Below are positions 34,321-46,008 of a DNA stretch of 64,000 nucleotides, piece after piece (position 1 is the stretch's first letter; every line of letters starts with the position of its first letter). Both the position numbers and the translations under genes were made by a program. The notes beneath the pieces were generated by a model. The model searched no databases and was not told where the DNA came from. It saw only the letters and a program-made list of their open reading frames with translations. The stretch spans positions 1 to 64,000 of the forward strand of contig JAFQZU010000005.1 in NCBI GenBank assembly GCA_017405805.1. Reading direction: 5' to 3'. The DNA comes from Lachnospiraceae bacterium (lineage in GTDB: Bacteria; Bacillota; Clostridia; Lachnospirales; Lachnospiraceae).

Positions 34321-37296
34321 ATGGCACTGCAGTTCAGTGATCAGGTCCTGGCCCTGTATGCGGTCGAGGATCAGAAGTATTTAAAGGATATAGACAGCGA
34401 CAGCGCACTGCTTCGGCACAAAAAGACCGGCGCCAGGATCGCGCTTCTTCCCGCCAAAGACGACAATAAAGTATTTTACATCGCCTTCCGCACGCCGCCC
34501 ACGGATTCCACGGGCGTCGCGCACATCGTGGAGCATACGGTCCTGTGCGGGTCCCGGGACTTCCCGGTAAAGGATCCTTTTATCGAACTGGTAAAAGGTT
34601 CCCTCAACACCTTCCTGAACGCGATGACGTATCCCGACAAAACCGTATACCCGGTCGCGAGCTGCAATGATGAGGACTTCAAAAATCTCATGAATGTCTA
34701 CCTCAACGCGGTCTTTTATCCCAATCTCTATAAGGAAGAGAATATCTTCCGGCAGGAGGGATGGCATTACGAAACGGAGAACGCGGAGAGTCCGATCACG
34801 GTGAACGGCGTAGTGTACAACGAGATGAAGGGCGCACTGTCTTCGGCTGAAGATACGCTGATGAACGGCATTTTTGCCGCCCTGTACCCCCATACTGCCT
34901 ACGCCAATGAGTCCGGCGGAAACCCGGAAGTGATCCCGGATCTGACCTATGAGGCCTATCTGGACTTCCACAGGCGCTATTATCATCCGTCCAACAGCTA
35001 TATCTACCTCTACGGCGATATGGATATGGAGGAGAGACTGCTCTTTATTGACAGCGCTTATCTATCTGATTTTGACAGGCTGGAGATCGATTCGCGGCCC
35101 GGTATCGAAGCAGCTTTCGATAAACCGGTCGCCAGTCAATGCCGTTACTCGATACTGAACGAGGAGGAAGAAGAGGGGAAAAGCTTCCTGTCCTGGAATG
35201 TCTGCCTGGCGCCGGGACTCCTGGACCTCGAGACGGGGACGGCTTTCAAAGTACTGGACTATGTCCTTGGAGAGGCGGAGGGAGCCGTATTAAGGAAAGC
35301 ACTTCGCGACAGAGGGATCGGCGAGGATGTGGATACCATGCTTGAGCTGGGCGTACAGCAGCCCTGCTACAGCGTGATCTCCAAATACACCGACGCGGAA
35401 CGCGGGAAGGAGTTTGCCGGCGTGATCGAGGAAACGCTTCGCCGCGCGGCAGAAGAGGGCATCGATGAAAGGGCCCTTCTGGCCGGCATCAACTACTATG
35501 AATTCCGCTACCGGGAAGCAAATTTCGGGTCGTATCCCAAGGGACTGGTCTACGGCCTCGGCGCTCTGGATACCTGGCTATACGACGATACGGCTCCTTT
35601 CGTCGGACTGGAGGCCGGCGATGTTTTCTCGTCCCTGCGCGACAAGATAAAGAGCGGGTATTTTGAACAGCTGATCAGGGATTATCTGCTGGACAATCCC
35701 CATAAAGCCCTGGTTACGCTCGTTCCGGAAAAGGGTCTGACCGAGAAAAAAGCGGCCGCTCAGCGCGAGAAGCTGGAAAAATACGCCAAGAGTCTCACCG
35801 CTGAGGAGCGGGCCGCGATCGCGGAAGAGCTTGATGCGCTGCATCGCTACCAGCAGGCGCCGGAGGACCCGGAAGATCTCAAAAAGATCCCCATGCTCAG
35901 CCGCTCGGATCTTGGGACCAGGGTCCGTCCCTACTGCAATGCCGTATCGGAGGTCTCCTACAGAACAAAGGATAAAGAAGAGCGCAAGTTTACGATTGTG
36001 AAACATCCCCTGAATACTTCCGGGATCGTCTACGCGGCCTTTTTGTTTGATATTACAAGGCTTCCCGAAAAATATCTTCCTTATCTCGGAATATTCAAGA
36101 CCCTTCTCGGCGTCCTGGATACGGAACACTATACATATGCCCAGCTTGACCAGGAGATCAATATCCTGACCGGCGGGATCGGTTCCTCGATCAGTACCTA
36201 TAACCGGTATGACGGCAGCAAGGACTACCGGATGATGTTCGAAGTCAGCGGAAAGGCGATCGCCGCCAACACTGCCGAGATCTTCAAACTCACGAAAGAG
36301 ATCCTGCTGCACACGAAATGGGACAGCATTGACCGCATTCGGGAGGTATTGGAAGAGGAGCGTGCGGGGCTCAGGGCGGAGCTTCCTGCTGCCGGGCATA
36401 TGACTGCCGCCGTGCGGGCGACCGCCGGCATCTCCGAGACCTCCGCACTCATGGACAGAGTAAGCGGCGTGGAGAGTTTCCGCAAGCTGGACGAGGTCTG
36501 CGGGGCGCTCTCCGGAGCGCGTTCCGAGGAGGCGGGGAGAGCCCTCGTCGCCATCCTGCAGGCGATGGCAAAAGAGATCTTCCGGGGAGAAGCCTTCATG
36601 GCGGACTACATCGCGGCGGAGGAGATGGCCGGGGATATTGCCGGACGCTTTGCTGATTTTGCCGGGGAACTGAACCCCGGCGCGTCGGAGGGAGAGCCCT
36701 TCAATATCGTCACGTCGCCCCAAAGGGAAGGATTTACGACTGCCGGGCAGGTGCAGTATGTCTGCAGGGCCGGATCCTACACGAACAAGGGACTTGTCTA
36801 TACCGGAGCGCTCCGCGTACTGCGCGTGATCCTCGGTTACGACTACCTTTGGAACCGCGTCAGGGTCCACGGCGGCGCGTACGGCTGCATGAGCAGTTTC
36901 GCGAGGGACGGGAGCTGCTACATGGTCTCTTACAGGGATCCGCACCTGAAACAGACCATCGATGCCTTCGAGGGAGCGGCCGGATTTGTCAGGTCTTTTG
37001 ACGCGGACGAAAGGACCATGACCCAGAAGATCATCGGAGCGGTCAGCGCCCTGGACCATCCCATGACGCCCCCTGTTTACGGAAAGTATTCCCTGGCAGG
37101 TTACCTCACCGGGCAGACGGAAGAGGATCTGCAGAGGGAGCGCGACGAGGTGCTGCAGGCAGATCCGGAGACCATCCGCGGGCTGGCAGTCTATCTGGAC
37201 GCCCTCATGGAAGGCGGCTGCTTCTGCACGGTCGGCACAGACGAAAAGATCAGAAAATATGCAGCTCTTTTCGACAGGATCGAAAAGCTCTGCTGA
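34321..37296 (+). CDS. M16C insulinase-family metallopeptidase (PreP/Cym1-like)
   Basis: A 991-residue zinc protease with four M16-type domains. The catalytic inverted zincin motif is HIVEH (His68, Glu71, His72), with a second ligand expected in the GALS-like helix about 75 residues downstream (NGVVYNEMKGALSSAEDT). Family members (M16C; presequence protease, FtsH-independent oligopeptidase) degrade small peptides in a closed chamber. No signal peptide. It has a GGAGG site immediately before the ATG and its own upstream promoter candidate. Confidence 0.92.
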   Translation: MALQFSDQVLALYAVEDQKYLKDIDSDSALLRHKKTGARIALLPAKDDNKVFYIAFRTPPTDSTGVAHIVEHTVLCGSRDFPVKDPFIELVKGSLNTFLNAMTYPDKTVYPVASCNDEDFKNLMNVYLNAVFYPNLYKEENIFRQEGWHYETENAESPITVNGVVYNEMKGALSSAEDTLMNGIFAALYPHTAYANESGGNPEVIPDLTYEAYLDFHRRYYHPSNSYIYLYGDMDMEERLLFIDSAYLSDFDRLEIDSRPGIEAAFDKPVASQCRYSILNEEEEEGKSFLSWNVCLAPGLLDLETGTAFKVLDYVLGEAEGAVLRKALRDRGIGEDVDTMLELGVQQPCYSVISKYTDAERGKEFAGVIEETLRRAAEEGIDERALLAGINYYEFRYREANFGSYPKGLVYGLGALDTWLYDDTAPFVGLEAGDVFSSLRDKIKSGYFEQLIRDYLLDNPHKALVTLVPEKGLTEKKAAAQREKLEKYAKSLTAEERAAIAEELDALHRYQQAPEDPEDLKKIPMLSRSDLGTRVRPYCNAVSEVSYRTKDKEERKFTIVKHPLNTSGIVYAAFLFDITRLPEKYLPYLGIFKTLLGVLDTEHYTYAQLDQEINILTGGIGSSISTYNRYDGSKDYRMMFEVSGKAIAANTAEIFKLTKEILLHTKWDSIDRIREVLEEERAGLRAELPAAGHMTAAVRATAGISETSALMDRVSGVESFRKLDEVCGALSGARSEEAGRALVAILQAMAKEIFRGEAFMADYIAAEEMAGDIAGRFADFAGELNPGASEGEPFNIVTSPQREGFTTAGQVQYVCRAGSYTNKGLVYTGALRVLRVILGYDYLWNRVRVHGGAYGCMSSFARDGSCYMVSYRDPHLKQTIDAFEGAAGFVRSFDADERTMTQKIIGAVSALDHPMTPPVYGKYSLAGYLTGQTEEDLQRERDEVLQADPETIRGLAVYLDALMEGGCFCTVGTDEKIRKYAALFDRIEKLC

Positions 37297-37321
37297 GAAA
37301 AGGATCAGACAGGAAATATAT

Positions 37322-38269
37322 ATGAGAGAAACAGATATTGCCGGGAAATCCGGTTTTGCCACGATCATCGGAAGGCCCAACGTCGGAAAATCCACACTGA
37401 TGAACCGGCTGATCGGTCAGAAGATCGCCATCACATCCTACAAGCCGCAGACCACGCGCACACAGATCCGCACCATTCTGACGGAGGAGAGGGGACAGAT
37501 CGTATTTCTCGACACGCCGGGCATTCACGCGACCCGGACCAGACTGGGAGAATTTATGGTGAAGGCGGCGGAGAGCACGCTCAAGGAGGTGGACGTCATT
37601 TTGTGGCTCGTGGAGCCCAAAAAGAAGACGACGGAAGAGGAGCGTCTCATTCTTGAGCGCGCAGCCAAGGTCTCCACTCCCGTCCTGATCGTGATCAACA
37701 AGGCGGACAGCGTCAAAAAAGCGGAGCTCCTGCCCGTGATCGACCGCTGGCAGAAGGAGGCGCAGGAGGCAGGTCTCTCCTCCCTGAAGGGGATCATTCC
37801 GATCAGCGCTAGAACCGGCGCAGGCGTGTCTGACCTGCTCGACACCGTTTTTTCGCTGCTCCCCGAAGGCGAGCCCTACTATGACGAGGACGAGATCACG
37901 ACCGAGACGGAGCGGGATATAGCGGCAGAGATCATCCGCGAGAAGGCGCTGCGTCTTCTCCAGGAGGAGGTCCCCCACGGGATCGCCGTCATGATCGAAT
38001 CGATGAAGGAGCGCACGAGAAAAGACGGGTCGCTCATCTGCGACATCGACGCCTCCATCATCTGCGAGCGCGAATCCCACAAGCTGATCGTCATCGGCAA
38101 AAAGGGCGAGATGCTCAAAAAGATCGGGACCGCCGCGCGCACGGACATCGAACAGATGCTGCAGTGCAAAGTCAACCTGAAGCTGTGGGTTAAGATCCGG
38201 AAGGACTGGAAGGACAATGATCTGCAGCTGAAGCATTTTGGATACGATATCAAAAAATACCGGAAATGA
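37322..38269 (+). CDS. era: GTPase Era
   Basis: A 315-residue 16S-rRNA-binding GTPase needed for small-subunit maturation. G1 GRPNVGKST, the TTRTQIR effector segment, G3 DTPG, G4 NKAD, G5 SART and a C-terminal KH domain (GKKGEMLKKIGTAARTDIE, GxxG present) are all visible. The start at 37322 follows AGGAAA; an in-frame ATG at 37259 lies inside the previous gene and is rejected. It overlaps the next gene by 4 bases. Confidence 0.95.
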   Translation: MRETDIAGKSGFATIIGRPNVGKSTLMNRLIGQKIAITSYKPQTTRTQIRTILTEERGQIVFLDTPGIHATRTRLGEFMVKAAESTLKEVDVILWLVEPKKKTTEEERLILERAAKVSTPVLIVINKADSVKKAELLPVIDRWQKEAQEAGLSSLKGIIPISARTGAGVSDLLDTVFSLLPEGEPYYDEDEITTETERDIAAEIIREKALRLLQEEVPHGIAVMIESMKERTRKDGSLICDIDASIICERESHKLIVIGKKGEMLKKIGTAARTDIEQMLQCKVNLKLWVKIRKDWKDNDLQLKHFGYDIKKYRK

Positions 38270-39174
38270 GAGAATTGATCACGCTGCAGATCACCTTGTT
38301 TTCCATGGTGGGGCTGGGGCTTATCGTAAGAAAACTGAATATCGTGAGCAGGGAGGGGCAAAAGAGCATTAACCGGCTCGTCATCCATCTGGTCCTCCCC
38401 TGCAATATCGTGCAGTCCTTCGTCATGGAATCGTCCGGGGAGATGCTGCAGGCGTGCATCGCGATCTTTCTGGTATCCGCGGGGATCCAGGTCTTCGCGG
38501 TGTGGTACGGGAAAATCCTCTACGGCAGGAAAGAGGAAAACAGACAGATCTCCCTTCGCTACGGCATCATCTGTTCCAACGCCGGATTTTTGGGCAACCC
38601 GATCGCGGAGGGGATCTATGGCCCGGAGGGCCTGATGCTTGCCAGTATCTTCCTGATCCCCGTCCGCGTAATGATGTGGTCCTCGGGACTGGCGCTTTTC
38701 GAGGGACAGACAGACAGGAAAAAGCTCCTCAAAAAGGTCCTCACGCACCCCTGCGTAGTGGCCTGTGTCATCGGGCTCGTCCTGTTTCTGACGCAGCTTC
38801 CGCTCCCGGAGATCATTCTGACCCCGCTCCGGACAGTGGGGCGGTGCAACACGGCGCTCTCTATGATGGTCATCGGTATGATCCTGTCGGAGATCGATCC
38901 TCATTCTTTTAAGGACGCCGACGTGTTCAAATACAGCCTGCAGCGCCTGATCGTCATTCCGCTCATCGTATTTGCGGTCTGCTCTGTCCTGCCGGTCAGC
39001 CCCATGGTCCGCGGACTGAGCACCATCCTGGCCGGTATGCCCGCCGGCGCGACAACCAGCATGCTTGCGGAGAACTATGACCGGGATCCGGGCTTTGCCA
39101 CAAGGCTCGTCATAGTATCGACGCTTCTGTCTCTGCCGACGATCTGCGCCTGGTCGCTGATCACGGCGCTCTGA
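38266..39174 (+). CDS. AEC family permease
   Basis: A 302-residue membrane protein of the auxin efflux carrier (AEC) family with about ten hydrophobic segments arranged as two halves. The motif NIVSREGQKSINRLVIHLVLPCNIVQ and the second-half PAGATTSMLAENYDRD segment are typical. Substrates of bacterial AEC proteins are mostly unknown; malate and malonate have been reported. It is coupled to era through an ATGA overlap and precedes recO by 13 bases, so era-AEC-recO is probably one transcript. Confidence 0.85.
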   Translation: MRELITLQITLFSMVGLGLIVRKLNIVSREGQKSINRLVIHLVLPCNIVQSFVMESSGEMLQACIAIFLVSAGIQVFAVWYGKILYGRKEENRQISLRYGIICSNAGFLGNPIAEGIYGPEGLMLASIFLIPVRVMMWSSGLALFEGQTDRKKLLKKVLTHPCVVACVIGLVLFLTQLPLPEIILTPLRTVGRCNTALSMMVIGMILSEIDPHSFKDADVFKYSLQRLIVIPLIVFAVCSVLPVSPMVRGLSTILAGMPAGATTSMLAENYDRDPGFATRLVIVSTLLSLPTICAWSLITAL

Positions 39175-39187
39175 ACGGAGGTCGGCG

Positions 39188-39844
39188 ATGGCTTTTTCCG
39201 GTGGAGAAGAACTGACAGGAATGATCCTGCGCAGTATGCCGATCGGAGAGTACGACAGGCGGGTGGAGATCCTGACCAGGGAGAAAGGGAAGATCTCCGC
39301 TTTCGCCAGAGGATCGCGCAAGCCCGGCAGCCCTCTCATGGCGTCTGCCAGTCCCTTTGTATTCGGCAGGTTCCGTGTCTTTTTCGGCCGCAGCAGCAAC
39401 CAGCTCCTGTCGGCACAGGTGCAGAATTATTTCGAGACGCTGCGCGCCGACATCACCGCGACCTGCTACGGATCCTACTTTATGGAGATTCTGGAGTACT
39501 GCACGGCGGAAAATATGGATGCGGACGCGCTGCTGATCCTCGGATACCAGGCGCTGCGCGCCCTCTCGTCGGAGAAGTTTGACAACCGGCTCGTCCGCGG
39601 GATCTTCGAGATCAAGGCGGTCATGCTGGAGGGGGAGTTCGAGGCGCCCGATCCGGATAAGTATCTTCCCGCGACCATCCACGCGCTGCATTTTCTCTGG
39701 GATACCCCGCCCGCGAAGGTCTACTCCTTCGGCGTGTCGGAGGAAGTCCTCAGGGAGCTCCTCCAAATCGCGGGAAGGCTCAGAAAACGTACGTTTCCGC
39801 ACCATTTTCAGAGCCTGGATATCCTGGAGGTCGTTGCAAAATAA
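39188..39844 (+). CDS. recO: DNA repair protein RecO
   Basis: A 218-residue recombination mediator. An OB-fold N-terminal domain (GMILRSMPIGEYDRRVEILTREKGK, shortened) and a helical C-terminal domain are recognisable. It is shorter than the ~250-residue family average and the usual four-cysteine zinc-binding loop is absent: no Cys cluster is seen after FEAPDPDKYLP. Position directly after era and an AEC gene fits the common era-recO linkage. It is last in its transcript before a new promoter for glyS. Confidence 0.85.
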   Translation: MAFSGGEELTGMILRSMPIGEYDRRVEILTREKGKISAFARGSRKPGSPLMASASPFVFGRFRVFFGRSSNQLLSAQVQNYFETLRADITATCYGSYFMEILEYCTAENMDADALLILGYQALRALSSEKFDNRLVRGIFEIKAVMLEGEFEAPDPDKYLPATIHALHFLWDTPPAKVYSFGVSEEVLRELLQIAGRLRKRTFPHHFQSLDILEVVAK

Positions 39845-39862
39845 GGAGACGTACTCTATAAT
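39835..39862 (+). promoter_or_regulatory. glyS-alaS promoter
   Basis: TTGCAA (39835-39840), a 16-base spacer and TATAAT (39857-39862) overlap the 3' end of recO. The leader to glyS contains a small CTCAA/TTGAG stem near 39878-39894 and no T-box motif. Confidence 0.6.
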
Positions 39863-39927
39863 TAGAGATTAAGTGTCCTCAAAGATCAATTGAGCTGAAC
39901 AATCTATATAAAGGAGTGAAGTAGCAG

Positions 39928-41316
39928 ATGGAAAAGACAATGGATAAGATCGTTGCGCTGTGTAATGCAAGAGGGTTCATTTATCCCGGTTCCCAGATCT
40001 ACGGCGGACTTGCCAACACCTGGGATTACGGAAATCTCGGCGTTGAGCTCAAGAACAACGTCAAGAAAGCCTGGTGGCAGAAATTCGTGCAGGAGAGCCC
40101 GGAGAACGTCGGCGTGGACTGCGCGATCCTCATGAATCCCCGCACCTGGGTGGCCAGCGGACATCTTGCCAGCTTTTCCGATCCGCTGATGGACTGCAAG
40201 TCCTGCGGCGAGCGCTTCCGCGCGGACAAGCTGATCGAGGATTATGCCGCCGAGCACGAGATGACGCTGGACGGCAGCGTAGACGGCTGGACCGCCGACG
40301 AGATGATGAGCTTTATCAACAAGTTCAACGTTCCCTGCCCCAGCTGCGGCAAGTTCCACTGGACGGACATCCGGCAGTTCAACCTGATGTTCAAGACCTT
40401 CCAGGGCGTCACCGAGGACTCCAGCGCGACCGTGTATCTCCGTCCCGAGACGGCGCAGGGCATCTTCGTAAACTTCAAGAACGTGCAGCGCACCAGCCGC
40501 AAGAAGATCCCCTTCGGCATCTGCCAGATCGGAAAATCCTTCCGCAATGAGATCACGCCCGGCAACTTCACCTTCCGGACCAGGGAGTTCGAGCAGATGG
40601 AGATGGAATTCTTCTGCGAGCCCGACACGGATCTCGAGTGGTTCGCCTATTGGAAGGACTTCTGCTGGAACTGGCTCATGACGCTGGGACTTAAGAAGGA
40701 AGAGACCCGCATGCGCGATCACGATCAGGAAGAGCTCTCCTTCTATTCCAAAGCCACCACGGATATCGAGTTCAAATTTCCCTTCGGCTGGGGCGAACTG
40801 TGGGGCATCGCGGACCGCACGGACTACGACCTGACACAGCACCAGAACACCTCCGGCGAGGATATGAGCTATTTTGACGACGGCAAGAAGGTCAAGTACA
40901 TTCCCTATGTCGTAGAGCCTTCACTGGGCGCGGACCGCGTCACGCTCGCGTTCCTCTGCGCCGCGTACGACGAAGAGGAGCTGGAGGGCGGCGACAAGAG
41001 AACCGTCATGCGCTTCCATCCCGCGCTCGCGCCCGTCAAGGTCGGCGTCCTTCCGCTGTCCAAGAAGCTCGGCGACCAGGCCTTTGAGATCTACAAAAAG
41101 CTCAGCAGACGCTTCAACTGCGAGTACGACGACAGAGGCAATATCGGCAAGCGCTACAGAAGACAGGATGAGATCGGCACGCCTTTCTGCGTGACATACG
41201 ATTTCGATTCCGAGACCGACAAGGCCGTCACGATCCGCATGCGCGACAGCATGGAGCAGGTCCGCGTCCCGATCGACGAGCTGGATGCGTGGTTCTCAGA
41301 CAAATTTGATTTCTGA
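39928..41316 (+). CDS. glyS: Glycine-tRNA ligase, dimeric class II
   Basis: A 462-residue single-polypeptide synthetase (the alpha2 type found in Gram-positives, archaea and eukaryotes). Motif 1 ([10 protein letters not shown]), motif 2 ([28 protein letters not shown], split here as [10 protein letters not shown] and [10 protein letters not shown]) and motif 3 (EPSLGADR) are present, and the insertion CxxCG/CPSCG is a zinc-like cluster. AAGGAG lies upstream, with an in-frame ATG at 39940 as an alternative start. alaS follows after 15 bases. Confidence 0.95.
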   Translation: MEKTMDKIVALCNARGFIYPGSQIYGGLANTWDYGNLGVELKNNVKKAWWQKFVQESPENVGVDCAILMNPRTWVASGHLASFSDPLMDCKSCGERFRADKLIEDYAAEHEMTLDGSVDGWTADEMMSFINKFNVPCPSCGKFHWTDIRQFNLMFKTFQGVTEDSSATVYLRPETAQGIFVNFKNVQRTSRKKIPFGICQIGKSFRNEITPGNFTFRTREFEQMEMEFFCEPDTDLEWFAYWKDFCWNWLMTLGLKKEETRMRDHDQEELSFYSKATTDIEFKFPFGWGELWGIADRTDYDLTQHQNTSGEDMSYFDDGKKVKYIPYVVEPSLGADRVTLAFLCAAYDEEELEGGDKRTVMRFHPALAPVKVGVLPLSKKLGDQAFEIYKKLSRRFNCEYDDRGNIGKRYRRQDEIGTPFCVTYDFDSETDKAVTIRMRDSMEQVRVPIDELDAWFSDKFDF

Positions 41317-41331
41317 TAAGAGGTGATTCCA

Positions 41332-43992
<2,661 letters not shown>

Positions 43993-44000
43993 AAAAGAGT

Positions 44001-44028
44001 TTGACATATATTCATAATATGCTAAAAT
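44001..44028 (+). promoter_or_regulatory. rpsU promoter
   Basis: A consensus TTGACA (44001-44006), a 16-base spacer and TAAAAT (44023-44028), giving a ~70-base leader that ends in GGGAGGG before the rpsU start. Confidence 0.75.
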
Positions 44029-44105
44029 AAATTCGTGCGTTTTTTTAAGCATATATTAACCCGATCAGTCATAATCTGAAGGGACTGAAGGGAGGGTAGG
44101 TAAGT

Positions 44106-44282
44106 ATGTCGAGCGTAATTGTAAAAGAAAACGAGACTCTTGACAGCGCGCTGCGCCGTTTTAAGAGAAGCTGCGCAAAGGCGGGCATCCAGCAGGAAAT
44201 TCGTAAGAGAGAACATTACGAGAAGCCCAGCGTAAAGCGCAAGAAAAAGTCTGAGGCCGCCAGAAAACGCAAATATAACTGA
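44106..44282 (+). CDS. rpsU: 30S ribosomal protein S21
   Basis: A 58-residue protein: [19 protein letters not shown], then [20 protein letters not shown] and a lysine/arginine-rich tail ending in RKRKYN. This is the full-length, canonical S21 sequence, a small-subunit protein near the anti-Shine-Dalgarno region. GGGAGGG precedes the ATG, with a consensus promoter upstream and a terminator after the stop, so it is a single-gene transcription unit. It is easily missed because of its size. Confidence 0.96.
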   Translation: MSSVIVKENETLDSALRRFKRSCAKAGIQQEIRKREHYEKPSVKRKKKSEAARKRKYN

Positions 44283-44311
44283 TTTGCAGCGTTGCCAATG
44301 CAGGTTATGAG

Positions 44312-44345
44312 AAATCCCCTGAACGCGTTCAGGGGATTTTTTTTA
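44312..44345 (+). terminator. Intrinsic terminator after rpsU
   Basis: AAATCCCCTGAACG (from 44312) pairs with CGTTCAGGGGATTT, followed by eight T. Confidence 0.9.
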
Positions 44346-44367
44346 GAATTCGTTTCGGAGATCTGAC

Positions 44368-45261
44368 TTGAATCCGGTATACAGGATCATTCTCATTCTG
44401 ATCGTTTTATTTTTGATATTTTTTGCGGCGGTTCTGTTTGCTGACAACCGCCGTTTTGTGGTGCGCAGATATGTCGTGCGCGACAGGAGGATCGCAAAGC
44501 CGGTCAGATATGTCCTGCTGACGGACCTGCATGAAAAGGTCTATCCGCCGGACAATGAGAAGATCGTGGACGCGGTCAGAGAGATCGGTCCGGATGCGGT
44601 CCTGCTCGGGGGCGACCTGATCGTCTACAAAAAGGCGGTAAAAGGAGGAGACTTCTGTGAGAACAGTCTCTCCCTGGTCAGAAGGCTCGCCGCCGCAGCG
44701 CCTGTCTTTTATGTCAACGGCAACCACGAACAGCATCTGATGGAGGACGGCGGGAAAGACCGTCTCTACGAAAGGTTTGCGGACAGCCTTAAGGCGTGCG
44801 GCGTATGTCTTCTGCACAACTCGGGAAGGGATATATCCGGGACCCTTCTGCAGGGACTGGAACTGCCTATGGATTATTACGAGCGGTTTCATATGCGGAC
44901 CCTGTCCGCGGACCGGATTGAAAGCATGATCGGCCAGAACCGCCCGGACGTGTTTACGGTCCTTCTCACCCACACGCCGGACCAGTTCGAAGCTTACGCG
45001 GACTGGGGCGCGGATCTTTGTCTCTGCGGCCACATACACGGCGGCGTCGCGAGACTCCCCCTGATCGGAGGGATCATCGGTCCGCAGTCCGGTTTTTTCC
45101 CGCGCTACAGTGCGGGCGTCTATGAGCGTCCCATACCGGGGGCGGACAAAAGGACATGCAGGATGATCCTGAGCTGCGGCATGGGGATGCATAAGATGCC
45201 GCTCCGTTTCATGAATCCCGGTGAGATTTCCGTAATTGAACTTGTGCCGCAAGAGGCGTGA
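44368..45261 (+). CDS. Membrane-anchored metallophosphoesterase
   Basis: A 297-residue calcineurin-like phosphoesterase with an N-terminal membrane helix (IILILIVLFLIFFAAVLF). Metal-binding motifs are DLHEK (unusual D-x-H site), GGDLIVY, NGNHEQH and the late HIHGG, with THTPDQFEAYADWGADLCLCGHIH typical of the YkuE/membrane class. The start is TTG with CGGAG upstream. The substrate is unknown; such enzymes act on nucleotides, sugars or lipid phosphates at the membrane. Followed 15 bases later by scpB. Confidence 0.85.
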   Translation: MNPVYRIILILIVLFLIFFAAVLFADNRRFVVRRYVVRDRRIAKPVRYVLLTDLHEKVYPPDNEKIVDAVREIGPDAVLLGGDLIVYKKAVKGGDFCENSLSLVRRLAAAAPVFYVNGNHEQHLMEDGGKDRLYERFADSLKACGVCLLHNSGRDISGTLLQGLELPMDYYERFHMRTLSADRIESMIGQNRPDVFTVLLTHTPDQFEAYADWGADLCLCGHIHGGVARLPLIGGIIGPQSGFFPRYSAGVYERPIPGADKRTCRMILSCGMGMHKMPLRFMNPGEISVIELVPQEA

Positions 45262-45276
45262 TAAGGAAGAAAAGAT

Positions 45277-45840
45277 ATGAACGAAAAAATGGCTGCCGTG
45301 GAGGCGATCCTCTTCGCGATGGGCGACTCCGTAAGAATCCCGGTCCTGGCGGACGCGCTGGACTGTACGCCGGAACAGGCGCGGGAGACAGTGGATGCGC
45401 TGGCTGCTTTTTACGATGAGGCAAACAGTTCTCTGGCTGTCAACCGGTACGAGGACGCCGTACAGCTTTCCACCAGAAATGAGTATTATCCCTACCTCGT
45501 AAAAGTAGCGAAGGCGCCAAAAAAAATGACGCTCACCAACACACTCCTGGAGACCCTCTCCATCATCGCGTTCAAACAGCCCGTGACCAGGGCGGAGGTG
45601 GAGAATATCCGCGGCGTCAACAGCGATTTCGCCATTAACCGCCTGGTCAGCTATGACCTGGTGGAGGAGGTGGGGCGCAAGGAGGCGCCCGGAAGACCGC
45701 TTCTGTTCGGGACGACGGAGACCTTCCTGCGGTCCTTCGGGATCGCGTCACTGGACGAACTGCCCGAGATGGACGCGCTTCGCGTGGAAGAGCTGCGCGA
45801 AGAGGCAGAGGCGGAAGTCAGTACACGGCTGGACGTCTGA
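45277..45840 (+). CDS. scpB: Segregation and condensation protein B
   Basis: A 187-residue condensin accessory protein with two winged-helix domains. Family stretches EAILFAMGDSVRIPVLADAL and TLSIIAFKQPVTRAEVENIRGVNSDFAI (shortened) are clear. ScpB normally works with ScpA and SMC, and scpA usually sits immediately upstream; here the upstream gene is a metallophosphoesterase and scpA is not in the window, so it must lie elsewhere. Confidence 0.93.
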   Translation: MNEKMAAVEAILFAMGDSVRIPVLADALDCTPEQARETVDALAAFYDEANSSLAVNRYEDAVQLSTRNEYYPYLVKVAKAPKKMTLTNTLLETLSIIAFKQPVTRAEVENIRGVNSDFAINRLVSYDLVEEVGRKEAPGRPLLFGTTETFLRSFGIASLDELPEMDALRVEELREEAEAEVSTRLDV

Positions 45841-46008
45841 ATTGAGTACTCTTTACAGTATTAACACGTTAAAAAATAATATAGGGGTTTTTTATTATCT
45901 GTGCTATACTGTAAAAGATGCTGTTACAGCAGGTCATAGCTAAGTTTCAAGACGTGCCCTATTTTATTGATATTGGGTTTGCGTTAATAATATTTGGAGG
46001 TCATTTAT
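45841..46008. promoter_or_regulatory. Leader of the carboxyltransferase cluster with TTACAG half-sites
   Basis: No gene. A TATACT (45905-45910) is the best -10, with no good -35. Related half-sites occur three times: TTACAG at 45853-45858, CTGTAA at 45909-45914, and TTACAG at 45924-45929, the last two forming an inverted repeat with a 9-base spacer just downstream of the -10. Another dyad, TTAACACGTTAA, lies at 45861-45872. These may be operator sites for a repressor; the protein is unknown. GGAGG at 45996-46000 is the ribosome site for the next gene. Confidence 0.4.
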
